From the NCBI GenBank assembly GCA_008668455.1, contig RQCD01000016.1, positions 1 to 9,035 on the forward strand: a stretch of 9,035 nucleotides of DNA, given 5' to 3'. This DNA comes from Clostridia bacterium. GTDB taxonomy: Bacteria > Bacillota > Clostridia > UBA1381. The notes beneath the pieces were generated by a model, which saw only the letters and a list, made by a program, of their open reading frames with translations, was not told the DNA's origin and did not search any database. A program made the position numbers and the translations under genes. Below are positions 1 to 6,762 of this stretch, in pieces. The first letter of the stretch is position 1; the number at the start of each line of letters is the position of its first letter.

Positions 1-66
1 ATATTATACATAATTTAAAACAAAATGAAAACTTATTTTTCTGCTTTTTGTTTTTTTCAAAGAAGA

Positions 67-95
67 TTGCATTTTACAGCTTTTTGTGATAGAAT
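67..95 (+). promoter_or_regulatory. Probable sigma-A promoter of the EamA transporter gene
   Basis: A -35 like TTGCAT (67-72) and a -10 TAGAAT (90-95) are separated by 17 bp. The -10 box is preceded by TGA, giving an extended -10 (TGn). Transcription would start near base 102 and leave a leader of about 26 nt before the ATG at 128. The GTG at 86 lies inside this promoter, which argues against it as a translation start. This is a match to consensus only. Confidence 0.6.
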
Positions 96-127
96 GTTGT
101 AAAGATCACACGAAAAGAGGAATACCA

Positions 128-1039
128 ATGAGCAAAACACGGCTGCGCGATCATCTGCTTGCGTTTACGACAATTTTTATCTGGGGACTAACCTTTTTAA
201 GCACCAAATCTTTGGGAAGTCACCTTTCCTCTCTGGAAATCTTGTTCGGAAGATATCTGATTGCATATGCTGTGTTATGGGTAATGTGTCCAAAGCCGTT
301 TTTCTTCCAAGGCTGGAAAAAGGAGGGCTTGCTTTTTGTTACGGCGCTCTCCGGTACAGCGGTGTATCAGTACTTAGAAAACCTGTCTGTTTCCTATACC
401 AGTCCGGCAAGCGTTTCCTTTATTACCGCAACTGCTCCAATCTTTACTGCGCTTTTAGCGCATCGGTTTTTAGGAGAAAAAGTGACCGCAAAAACCATCA
501 TTGGCATGCTCGTTTCCCTGTTGGGTGTCTTTTTTATCTGTTTCGGCGATTCAAAAAACGCGGAAACCGGTATGATAGGAGATCTGATTATTTTAGGAAG
601 CATCTGGCTTTGGGCAGTTTATTCCGTCTTGGTTAAAAAAATAGCGGAATTCGGCTTTCATCAGCTGCAGCAAACACGAAGATTATTTTTATACAGTCTG
701 GTTTGCATGCTGCCCTTTATGCTGTTTCAGAAAAATTCCGGTCTGCTGTCTGCATTCTTCTTAAAGGAAAGTCTGTTCCATTTAGTTTTTCTGGGTGTGT
801 TCGCCTCAGCACTCTGCTTTGCCGGCTGGAATCATGCTGTGGAAAAGCTCGGCGCGACCACCACCAGCAAATACCTCTTTATTATGCCGCTGATTACTTT
901 GATCGGTCAGGCGCTGTACAATCAAAATGCACTTGGAAAAGAAGCTTTGCTCGGAATGGCAGTAACGCTTTTAGGAATTGGAATTTCAGAATTTAGTCTG
1001 CGGCGAAAAGAGATACAAAAAAAGACAAAAGAATTATAA
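128..1039 (+). CDS. DMT superfamily (EamA-type) membrane transporter
   Basis: This 303-residue integral membrane protein of the drug/metabolite transporter superfamily is predicted to export or exchange a small metabolite across the cytoplasmic membrane; the substrate cannot be read from sequence. It is almost entirely hydrophobic and has the two-fold repeat of EamA proteins, roughly residues 9-138 and 152-288, with about ten membrane segments. The first repeat opens with FTTIFIWGLTFLSTK and contains the typical TAPIFTALLAHRFLGEK stretch. The second opens with GDLIILGSIWLWAVYSVLVKK. The length is normal for the family. I chose the ATG at 128 because AGAGGA (116-121) sits 6 nt upstream and because an in-frame GTG at 86 falls within the promoter. 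It is a single-gene unit, convergent with the surface-sugar operon, so no functional link to that operon is implied. The basic, lysine-rich tail is probably cytoplasmic. Confidence 0.9.
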   Translation: MSKTRLRDHLLAFTTIFIWGLTFLSTKSLGSHLSSLEILFGRYLIAYAVLWVMCPKPFFFQGWKKEGLLFVTALSGTAVYQYLENLSVSYTSPASVSFITATAPIFTALLAHRFLGEKVTAKTIIGMLVSLLGVFFICFGDSKNAETGMIGDLIILGSIWLWAVYSVLVKKIAEFGFHQLQQTRRLFLYSLVCMLPFMLFQKNSGLLSAFFLKESLFHLVFLGVFASALCFAGWNHAVEKLGATTTSKYLFIMPLITLIGQALYNQNALGKEALLGMAVTLLGIGISEFSLRRKEIQKKTKEL

Positions 1040-1057
1040 ATTTTTTTGAGGGGGTGT

Positions 1058-1131
1058 AAAAAAAGAGTGCAGAACGCATCAAACGCGCCTGACCGGGTAC
1101 TTTCGTACTCCGAGCGGCGCGTTTGATGCGT
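1058..1131. terminator. Large perfect hairpin between convergent genes, possible terminator
   Basis: Bases 1074-1089 and 1116-1131 are exact 16-bp inverted repeats (ACGCATCAAACGCGCC and its complement). A second stem is nested inside: CGGGTAC (1094-1100) pairs with GTACTCCG (1105-1112), with one bulged T and a TTTC loop. An A7 run at 1058-1064 becomes U7 on the - strand transcript, but 9 nt separate it from the stem, so this is not a textbook intrinsic terminator. In the + direction no U-run follows. The position between two converging genes suits a shared terminator; a dispersed palindromic repeat element is the main alternative. Confidence 0.4.
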
Positions 1132-1153
1132 AGTTCAAGGGCAGCAATGATAG

Positions 1154-1177
1154 GAAATCCGCAAAACTGCGGATTTC
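1154..1177. other. Second short perfect hairpin in the convergent spacer
   Basis: GAAATCCGCA (1154-1163) and TGCGGATTTC (1168-1177) form a perfect 10-bp stem closing a 4-nt AAAC loop (read on the + strand). It lies 23 nt from the larger hairpin and about 70 nt beyond the stop codon of the stalk-protein gene. No U-run follows on either strand. It could protect the 3' end of the operon mRNA or belong to the same repetitive element as its neighbour. Confidence 0.45.
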
Positions 1178-1248
1178 AACCGAAATAATTTACTTTCAAG
1201 ACATTTAAGCCATGAAACGGTCTGTGCCTTTTTTGACATCCCAAATTG

Positions 1249-3357
1249 TTATTGGAGTGATTCCATATAAGTTCCATAGATACAATCACCGATCTGGTTA
1301 AAGCCTTCCTCGTTCGGATTCGCTTTTGACTGGGGATCATACAGCTCATCATTATAGGTCAGATAGAGCGGAATCAGATAAACATTCTCCTCATCCTCAA
1401 ATTCCGCAGCAAGCGCCTGAACAAACGCAAGGTTTCTGAGACGGTTAGATTCATTCCAGGTAGGAACGTTAAACGGCAGGCAAATAAACACCTTAGCATT
1501 CGTATCTGCCTCATGCACAGCATCCGTCATAGCTCTGTAATCCTGCACTGCATCATAAATTGACAAGTGCGGCGCTTTTTCAAACATCAGCTGCACATTT
1601 TGCACTGACAAACCGGAGTATTTCTTATAGAAATTCCAGTCAAAGCGTTCTGTTGCCGGATTGTAGAACGGATTTTCATTTGAAATTCCAGTGGTATCAC
1701 TCTTATAATCAAACTGGCTTAAGTAATAATTTGTTTTTGCACTATACCGCCCCTCATGGCTGCCGGATCTTGTTCCGACAAGACGCGCTCTTTCATTATA
1801 CCGTCCAATACGTGTTTTCCATTCTTTCCGGAGGGCATATCCATCCCCAATAGTAACAACGGACAAGCCCTTGTTCATGCTTTTTGTAGAAACAATATTG
1901 ACCTCAGAGGATACCTTAAATATCACCGTTCCATCCTTGGAAACGGTTAGTTCAAGCGGATATGTGCCTGCATTTTCTTCTGTTCCTTCAATGGTATATT
2001 TATCTTCCGAGGCTGTTCCTACCTCACAGCTCCATTGGAAACTATATCCCTCTGTCTTGGGCATGATATTGTTATTGTAAAGGTTCAGAGTGGTATACGA
2101 TGCCACATTGATCTTCTTCGGCAGATATGCATACCACGATTCCTCCGGAACAATGGTTACATTCTCCGGAAGCTCCTCTGCCATTAGGGAATCATATGTA
2201 ACAGATGGATACGGAACATGGAAAAGAATCGGCTTTTCTGTTCCGAGAAACGCATTTTTCACCGAGGTTACAGTCGGCGCTTCGCAATAAATATCTCCGG
2301 ACAGCTCCCTGCAGTATGCATATGCACTTGCAATGGAGGTAACATCCATGCTCACGCTCGGAACCATTTTCATCTTCAGACAGTTTCCAAACATCGAAGA
2401 AACAGAGGCAAGACCGCTAAAATCACCGTCTACATAGGAAAGCTCTTTACAGCTATAGAACGCTGCCGCGCCCTGTGTACTACGCGGCAGATTGTAAACT
2501 GCTTTCAGCTTCGGGCAATTCCGCAGAATGTTCGTAAGCGAACCTGCTTTCACGCCCTCCTCAAAGGACACCGATTCAATCGTTTCGTTGCCCCAGAAAA
2601 GCTTTGACTCCTCTGCATCTTTTCCTCCCTCAACATAAACGGTTTTCCCGTCAATTTTGGAAGGAATTAAAACGTTGGTCTCCGTTCCATGGTACTCTGC
2701 AAGCTTCACAAGCCCCGGCTGCGCGTCCAAATCCAGCGCATAGCCATAGGTCTCTGCCCGCTCTGCCGTCCAGTCTGATCCGGCAGAGAGATCGTAATCC
2801 GATACTTCTTTTACCGGTTCTTCTGCTCCTGCTGTCAGATAAATACTTTTGGTCTCGCCGTCCCATTCTACCTCTGCCGAGGTTGCTTCCGCAACCGCCC
2901 GCAACGGCAGATAGGTTGTTCCCTTGCAGATAAACGGCTCTGCCGGCTTCTGATCAGCTGTTTTTAAAGTGAGCGTCTCTCCGTTCAGAGTAACCGCAAT
3001 ATCCCGATAGGTGACGGTGATGGTTTCTTCTGCAATCCTTGGCGTATATTCCTTTTTGGAAATTTCCTTTTTCTCTGCACCGTCCGTCAGACTGACAAGG
3101 TTCTTTTCCCCATCCCAGCCAACATTCTTTTCCAAGCTTTCAGCCACCGACCGCAATGGCAGATAGGTTGTCCCCTCATAAATAAACGGCTCTACAACCG
3201 CTCCGTTTGGGTCTGTCAGAGTAACCCGTTCCCCATTGATATAAAGCTTAATATCGTTGTAAGAAACCTGAATACTCCTTTCTCCGGTTTGCGCCCACAC
3301 CCCGGAAACCGGGAGCATTGCAGCGGCAAGTGCAGCGCATAAAGCCTTTTTCCTCAT
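1249..3357 (-). CDS. Secreted stalk-domain / leucine-rich-repeat protein with a degenerate SGNH-like C-terminal domain
   Basis: This 702-residue exported protein begins with a signal peptide (about 1-22: MRKK, a hydrophobic core, then VWA-Q). Two stalk domains (PF07833, copper amine oxidase N-terminal-like) follow at about 28-91 and 112-176, each with a TTYLPLR motif and a conserved WDGE. Residues about 208-400 resemble BspA-type (LRR_5) repeats, with Cys at 281, 303, 326 and 349 at a 22-23 residue period. Residues about 412-490 look like an Ig-like beta domain. Residues about 497-702 match the SGNH/GDSL hydrolase layout, but the nucleophile motif is GDG (504-506) and the usual DxxHPN reads SKANPN (677-682). 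I see no LPXTG motif, SLH domain or C-terminal anchor, so attachment to the cell is unclear. The start is firm: GAGGAGGAG (3364-3372) lies 6 nt upstream. It is the last gene of the operon, 18 nt after capG. Its role is unknown; glycan binding at the surface is an inference. Confidence 0.85.
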   Translation of the reverse strand: MRKKALCAALAAAMLPVSGVWAQTGERSIQVSYNDIKLYINGERVTLTDPNGAVVEPFIYEGTTYLPLRSVAESLEKNVGWDGEKNLVSLTDGAEKKEISKKEYTPRIAEETITVTYRDIAVTLNGETLTLKTADQKPAEPFICKGTTYLPLRAVAEATSAEVEWDGETKSIYLTAGAEEPVKEVSDYDLSAGSDWTAERAETYGYALDLDAQPGLVKLAEYHGTETNVLIPSKIDGKTVYVEGGKDAEESKLFWGNETIESVSFEEGVKAGSLTNILRNCPKLKAVYNLPRSTQGAAAFYSCKELSYVDGDFSGLASVSSMFGNCLKMKMVPSVSMDVTSIASAYAYCRELSGDIYCEAPTVTSVKNAFLGTEKPILFHVPYPSVTYDSLMAEELPENVTIVPEESWYAYLPKKINVASYTTLNLYNNNIMPKTEGYSFQWSCEVGTASEDKYTIEGTEENAGTYPLELTVSKDGTVIFKVSSEVNIVSTKSMNKGLSVVTIGDGYALRKEWKTRIGRYNERARLVGTRSGSHEGRYSAKTNYYLSQFDYKSDTTGISNENPFYNPATERFDWNFYKKYSGLSVQNVQLMFEKAPHLSIYDAVQDYRAMTDAVHEADTNAKVFICLPFNVPTWNESNRLRNLAFVQALAAEFEDEENVYLIPLYLTYNDELYDPQSKANPNEEGFNQIGDCIYGTYMESLQ
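2899..2940. repeat. Copy 1 of a 42-bp diverged direct repeat from stalk-domain duplication
   Basis: This segment is 36/42 identical to bases 3151-3192 and encodes the conserved PFI..GTTYLPLR..A part of the second stalk domain. The pair reflects internal domain duplication within one gene and is not a mobile repeat. The strong nucleotide identity could allow recombination that gains or loses a domain. Confidence 0.7.
3151..3192. repeat. Copy 2 of the 42-bp diverged direct repeat in the stalk-protein gene
   Basis: This is the partner of bases 2899-2940, with six mismatches over 42 positions. It encodes the same conserved segment (PFIYEGTTYLPLRSVAE) in the first stalk domain. Confidence 0.7.
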
Positions 3358-3375
3358 ACGAAACTCCTCCTCAAA

Positions 3376-4518
3376 TCAATATTTTCTCCAGACCATCCGA
3401 TCTACAATGCCAGTATAGCTCTGGATCAGCTTAACTACCTTCACCGAAACATTTTCATCCGTATAATTTGGAACAGGGATTCCAAAATCCTCATTATCAT
3501 TCATCGCAACCGCAATTTCTGCCGCCTGCAGCACCTGTTCCCCTGTGATCCCGGCAAGGATAAAGTTTCCCTTATCCATTGCCTCCGGGCGTTCTGTGCT
3601 GGTACGGATACATACCGCCGGGAACGGATTTCCGACAGAGAGGAAGAAGCTGGCTTCCTCCGGCAATGTTCCGCTGTCCGAAACCACGCAGAATGCATTC
3701 ATCTGTAGGTTGTTATAGTCATGGAATCCTAACGGTTCATGGCGGATCACCCTCGGATCAAAGGTAAATTGTCTTTCTTCAATAAATTTCTTGCTCCGCG
3801 GATGGCATGAATAAAGAATCGGCATATCATATTTTTCTGCCATGGCATTAATCGAATTCATCAGATGGAAGAAGTTATCCGCATTATCGATATTTTCTTC
3901 CCGGTGAGCGGAAAGCAGAATATATTTTTTCTTTTCCAATCCCAGCCGCTTCAGAATATCACTTTGCTGAATTTCCTTCAGATTGTTATGCAGCACCTCT
4001 GCCATCGGTGAACCGACCACATAAGTTCTCTCTCTCGGAACACCGGCAGCATTTAAATATCTTCTGGCATGCTCGGAATAGCACAAATTCACATCTGCTG
4101 TCACATCCACAATTCTGCGGTTTGTTTCCTCCGTAAGGCAATCGTCAAAGCAGCGGTTGACTGCATCAATATGAAAAATCGGAATATGCAGTCTTTTTGC
4201 ACCGATCACAGAAAGGCAGGAATTTGTATCGCCCAAAACCAATACTGCATCCGGCTTTACCTCACACATCAGCTCATAGGATTTTGCAATAATGTTTCCG
4301 ATGGTTTCACCCAGATTCTTTCCAACGCTCTCTAAGTAATAATCCGGAGCGCGGAGTCCCAAATCATCAAAAAACACCTGGTTTAATGTATAGTCATAGT
4401 TTTGCCCGGTATGCACCAGAACATGGTCAAAATATTTGTCGCATGCTTTCATGCAGGCTGAAAGCCGGATAATCTCTGGACGCGTTCCGATGATGGTCAT
4501 TAATTTTAATTTTTTCAT
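3376..4518 (-). CDS. capG: CapG/FnlC-type UDP-N-acetylglucosamine 2-epimerase family enzyme (UDP-L-FucNAc formation)
   Basis: This 380-residue cytosolic enzyme belongs to the WecB-like 2-epimerase family. In the CapE-CapF-CapG pathway the CapG member inverts C2 of UDP-N-acetyl-L-pneumosamine to give UDP-N-acetyl-L-fucosamine. Visible motifs are IGTRPEIIRL (10-19), HTGQNYD (36-42), GDTN (96-99), SAHREEN (203-209), CHPRS (238-242), SDSGTLPEEAS (280-290) and RTSTERPEAMDKG (305-317). The last matches the CapG/FnlC branch better than housekeeping WecB. The length is normal. Oddly, the active-site stretch usually written HMEAGNRC...PEETNRR reads HIDAVNRC...TEETNRR here, so a catalytic-type Glu is Asp118 and the following Gly is Val. 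A GGGGG ribosome-binding site lies 5-9 nt before the ATG. The gene follows capF after 42 nt that contain a small hairpin, and precedes the stalk gene by 18 nt. The family is secure; full activity is less so. Confidence 0.9.
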   Translation of the reverse strand: MKKLKLMTIIGTRPEIIRLSACMKACDKYFDHVLVHTGQNYDYTLNQVFFDDLGLRAPDYYLESVGKNLGETIGNIIAKSYELMCEVKPDAVLVLGDTNSCLSVIGAKRLHIPIFHIDAVNRCFDDCLTEETNRRIVDVTADVNLCYSEHARRYLNAAGVPRERTYVVGSPMAEVLHNNLKEIQQSDILKRLGLEKKKYILLSAHREENIDNADNFFHLMNSINAMAEKYDMPILYSCHPRSKKFIEERQFTFDPRVIRHEPLGFHDYNNLQMNAFCVVSDSGTLPEEASFFLSVGNPFPAVCIRTSTERPEAMDKGNFILAGITGEQVLQAAEIAVAMNDNEDFGIPVPNYTDENVSVKVVKLIQSYTGIVDRMVWRKY

Positions 4519-4531
4519 ATGTACCCCCTAT

Positions 4532-4552
4532 TTTGCCGCAAAGCGGCGCAAA
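4532..4552. other. Small hairpin just upstream of the capG ribosome-binding site
   Basis: GCCGC (4535-4539) and GCGGC (4543-4547) close an AAA loop. An alternative register pairs TTTGC (4532-4536) with GCAAA (4548-4552) around a CGC/GCG inner stem. It sits in the 42-nt capF-capG gap, directly before the GGGGG Shine-Dalgarno site on the - strand. It could tune translation or processing between the two genes, but the stem is short and may be incidental. Confidence 0.3.
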
Positions 4553-4560
4553 CTGTGTGA

Positions 4561-5703
4561 TTAAACCTCTAAGAAAAATGTGTCCGGCCTGTCCGGATCA
4601 AAGCATTCATTACACCACATAAAGGTTACCATATCGGTATCCCCCAAATTTTCAATGGAATGTGTATATCCTACCGGAATATCCACCACTTCCAGCTTTT
4701 CGCCGCTGACATAGTACTCTAAAATCTCGGATGCTCCGATCTTTCGGAAACGGATCACACCTTTGCCGCTGACCACCAGAAATTTTTCGTTTTTCGTATC
4801 GTGCCAGTGGTTTCCCTTTGTGATGCCAGGCTTTGAAATATTGACAGAAAACTGTCCGCGGTCGGCAGTTCTGAGAATCTCGGTAAACGAGCCGCGCACG
4901 TCCTCATGCATTGCCAGCGGATAGGAAAATTCCTGCTCCGGCAGATAGGAAAGATACGTGCTGTAGAGCTTTTTTGTAAATGCATCCGACATATCCGGCA
5001 CAGATAAATTCCTTCTGCTTTCCCGGAAAGTATACAGAAGCTTTGCAATTTCTCCAAGCGGAATTGTATGTACCACCGGGATTGCACAGAAATCTCCCTG
5101 CTTATTTTCCGCACCCTTTAACGCTTGCAGAAATTCCTGCACCACATCATCAATATAAACTAAATTCATGATAACCGACGGATCGTTGACGGTGATTTCC
5201 AAATTGCGTGCGATATTATAGCAAAAGGTTGCCACGACGCTGTTATAATTCGGTCTGCACCATTTTCCAAACACATTCGGCAAGCGGTAAACATAGGTTT
5301 TTACTCCATGTTCTTTTCCGTAAGCAAAAATCAGATCCTCCCCCGCCTTTTTGCTTTTACCGTAATCGTTTTCCCGTTCTGCCTGAATCGAGGAGGTAAT
5401 CAGAACCGGCGCTTTGTTCCGATGCTGCTTTAAGCAGTCCAGCAGGACAGAGGTAAAGCCAAAATTGCCCTCCATAAATTCCTTCGCGTCCTTCGGCCGG
5501 TTGACGCCTGCTAAATGGAACACAAAATCCGCCTTTTCGCAGTATTCCGAAAGCTTTTCCGGAGGGGTATCCAGATCATAGGATAAAATCTGCAAATCCT
5601 CTCCCAAATCAATTGTTGTATCCTTTTTATCCCGGATATTCTCCAGCCGTGCCGTCAGATTTTTTCCCACAAATCCGTTTGCGCCAGTAATCAGTACATT
5701 CAT
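4561..5703 (-). CDS. capF: CapF/FnlB-type bifunctional epimerase-reductase for UDP-L-FucNAc synthesis
   Basis: This 380-residue cytosolic enzyme has two domains. The N-terminal part (about 1-250) is an extended short-chain dehydrogenase with the nucleotide-binding GANGFVG motif (7-13) and a YGKSK catalytic YxxxK (Y114, K118). The C-terminal part (about 260-380) is a cupin with GNHWH (297-301), E306 and GYTH (345-348), a likely metal site. In the characterised Staphylococcus CapF, the cupin epimerises C3 of the CapE product and the SDR domain then reduces the C4 ketone with NADPH, giving the L-talose-configured UDP sugar used by CapG. The length is close to the staphylococcal enzyme. I chose the ATG at 5703 because AGAGGA (5711-5716) lies 7 nt upstream and MNVLITGANGFVG is a typical SDR N-terminus. 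A longer in-frame start at 5745 would overlap capE and add 14 residues unlike the family. The gap to capE is 16 nt, so the two are surely co-transcribed. Confidence 0.94.
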   Translation of the reverse strand: MNVLITGANGFVGKNLTARLENIRDKKDTTIDLGEDLQILSYDLDTPPEKLSEYCEKADFVFHLAGVNRPKDAKEFMEGNFGFTSVLLDCLKQHRNKAPVLITSSIQAERENDYGKSKKAGEDLIFAYGKEHGVKTYVYRLPNVFGKWCRPNYNSVVATFCYNIARNLEITVNDPSVIMNLVYIDDVVQEFLQALKGAENKQGDFCAIPVVHTIPLGEIAKLLYTFRESRRNLSVPDMSDAFTKKLYSTYLSYLPEQEFSYPLAMHEDVRGSFTEILRTADRGQFSVNISKPGITKGNHWHDTKNEKFLVVSGKGVIRFRKIGASEILEYYVSGEKLEVVDIPVGYTHSIENLGDTDMVTFMWCNECFDPDRPDTFFLEV

Positions 5704-5710
5704 TCCCGTT

Positions 5711-5716
5711 TCCTCT
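5711..5716 (-). promoter_or_regulatory. Ribosome-binding site that fixes the capF start
   Basis: AGAGGA on the - strand sits 7 nt before the ATG at 5703, in the 16-nt gap after the capE stop codon. It favours this start over the upstream in-frame ATG at 5745, which lies inside capE. Confidence 0.75.
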
Positions 5717-5719
5717 TTT

Positions 5720-6757
5720 CTATTTTGATTGCTTCCATGCTGCAAGCTCGTTTTGGATATAGGAAAGCGACAACAGCTTTTCCTTCACTGCCGTAACATC
5801 CAAAAGCTCTGTGTTATTGGAATTAAACTCTGAAATCGTGTTCCGGCTTTTATCTCCGTCCTTAAAGTATTTATCATAGTTCAAACCTCTGCGGTCTGCC
5901 GGAACGCGATAAAAATCACCCATATCAATGGCATGTGCGCATTCCTCATTCGTCAGAAGCGTCTCATACATTTTCTCACCGTGGCGGATACCAATCACCT
6001 TGATGTCATTTTTTTCGCCAAACAGCTCGGATACCGCCTGCGCCAGAACCTCAATTGTGCAGGCAGGCGCTTTCTGTACCATAATATCACCGCTTTTTGC
6101 ATTTTGAAACGCAAAAAGCACCAGCTCCACAGCCTCCTCCAGACTCATGATAAACCGCGTCATAGCGGGCTCGGTCACGGTAAGCGGCAGACCTGCTTTG
6201 ATCTGATCAATAAAGAGCGGAATCACCGAACCGCGGGAACACATCACATTTCCGTAACGTGTGCAGCAGATCATTGTATTGTCGGTGGTGCGTGATTTTG
6301 CAACCACCACCTTTTCCATCATTGCCTTTGAGGTTCCCATCGCATTTACCGGATAAGCCGCCTTATCTGTAGAAAGACAGATAACCTTTTTCACGCCGGC
6401 ATCAATTGCCGCCGTCAGGACATGATCCGTTCCTAAAACATTCGTCTTAACTGCCTCCACCGGAAAAAACTCGCAGGAGGGTACCTGCTTTAATGCCGCT
6501 GCATGAAAGATGTAATCCACTCCGTGCATCGCGTCCCGGACGCTCTGCAAATCACGCACATCTCCGATATAGAACTTGATTTTATTGCTTGCCTCCGGGT
6601 ATTTTGCCTGATAAGTATGCCGCATATCGTCCTGCTTTTTCTCATCACGCGAAAAAATCCGGATCTCTCCGATATCCGTATCTAAAAAACGGTTTAAAAC
6701 GGCATTTCCAAACGAACCCGTTCCTCCTGTAATTAAAAGCGTTTTGTTTTTAAACAT
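5720..6757 (-). CDS. capE: CapE/FnlA-type UDP-N-acetylglucosamine 4,6-dehydratase/5-epimerase
   Basis: This 345-residue cytosolic enzyme commits UDP-GlcNAc to the L-FucNAc pathway: 4,6-dehydration with C5 inversion produces the keto-sugar used by CapF. It is an extended SDR with GGTGSFG (11-17) for the nucleotide cofactor, SRDEKKQ (36-42), and the family sequence STDKAAYPVNAMGTSK (129-144). The usual SDR YxxxK is MxxxK (M140, K144), which is normal for the CapE/FnlA/WbjB branch and separates it from PseB and CapD-like relatives that keep Tyr. IRHGEKMYETLL (257-268) is a further conserved block. The length is typical. The ATG at 6757 follows the stop of a 37-codon frame by 5 nt. The only nearby Shine-Dalgarno candidates are poorly spaced: AGGA 3 nt away, and AAAGGAAAGG 14 nt away. 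Translation may therefore be coupled to the upstream frame. It is the first of three pathway genes in order. Confidence 0.95.
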   Translation of the reverse strand: MFKNKTLLITGGTGSFGNAVLNRFLDTDIGEIRIFSRDEKKQDDMRHTYQAKYPEASNKIKFYIGDVRDLQSVRDAMHGVDYIFHAAALKQVPSCEFFPVEAVKTNVLGTDHVLTAAIDAGVKKVICLSTDKAAYPVNAMGTSKAMMEKVVVAKSRTTDNTMICCTRYGNVMCSRGSVIPLFIDQIKAGLPLTVTEPAMTRFIMSLEEAVELVLFAFQNAKSGDIMVQKAPACTIEVLAQAVSELFGEKNDIKVIGIRHGEKMYETLLTNEECAHAIDMGDFYRVPADRRGLNYDKYFKDGDKSRNTISEFNSNNTELLDVTAVKEKLLSLSYIQNELAAWKQSK

Positions 6758-6762
6758 GTTTC

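Noticed and set aside
86..127. Longer in-frame GTG start for the EamA transporter.
   Set aside because: It overlaps the predicted -10 region, has no Shine-Dalgarno site, and adds a cysteine-rich, charged stretch untypical of the family. The ATG at 128 has AGAGGA 6 nt upstream.
1040..1050. T-run after the transporter stop codon as an intrinsic terminator.
   Set aside because: No GC-rich stem precedes the T-run; only weak A/T pairing is possible.
2218..2933. Two + strand open frames of 109-129 codons opposite the stalk-protein gene.
   Set aside because: They are antisense to a clearly coding gene, are low-complexity (Arg/Pro/Leu/His-rich), and show no recognisable domain or ribosome-binding site.
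5704..5745. Longer start for capF overlapping the capE 3' end.
   Set aside because: The extra 14 residues precede a canonical SDR N-terminus and have no well-placed ribosome-binding site, while AGAGGA precedes the ATG at 5703.
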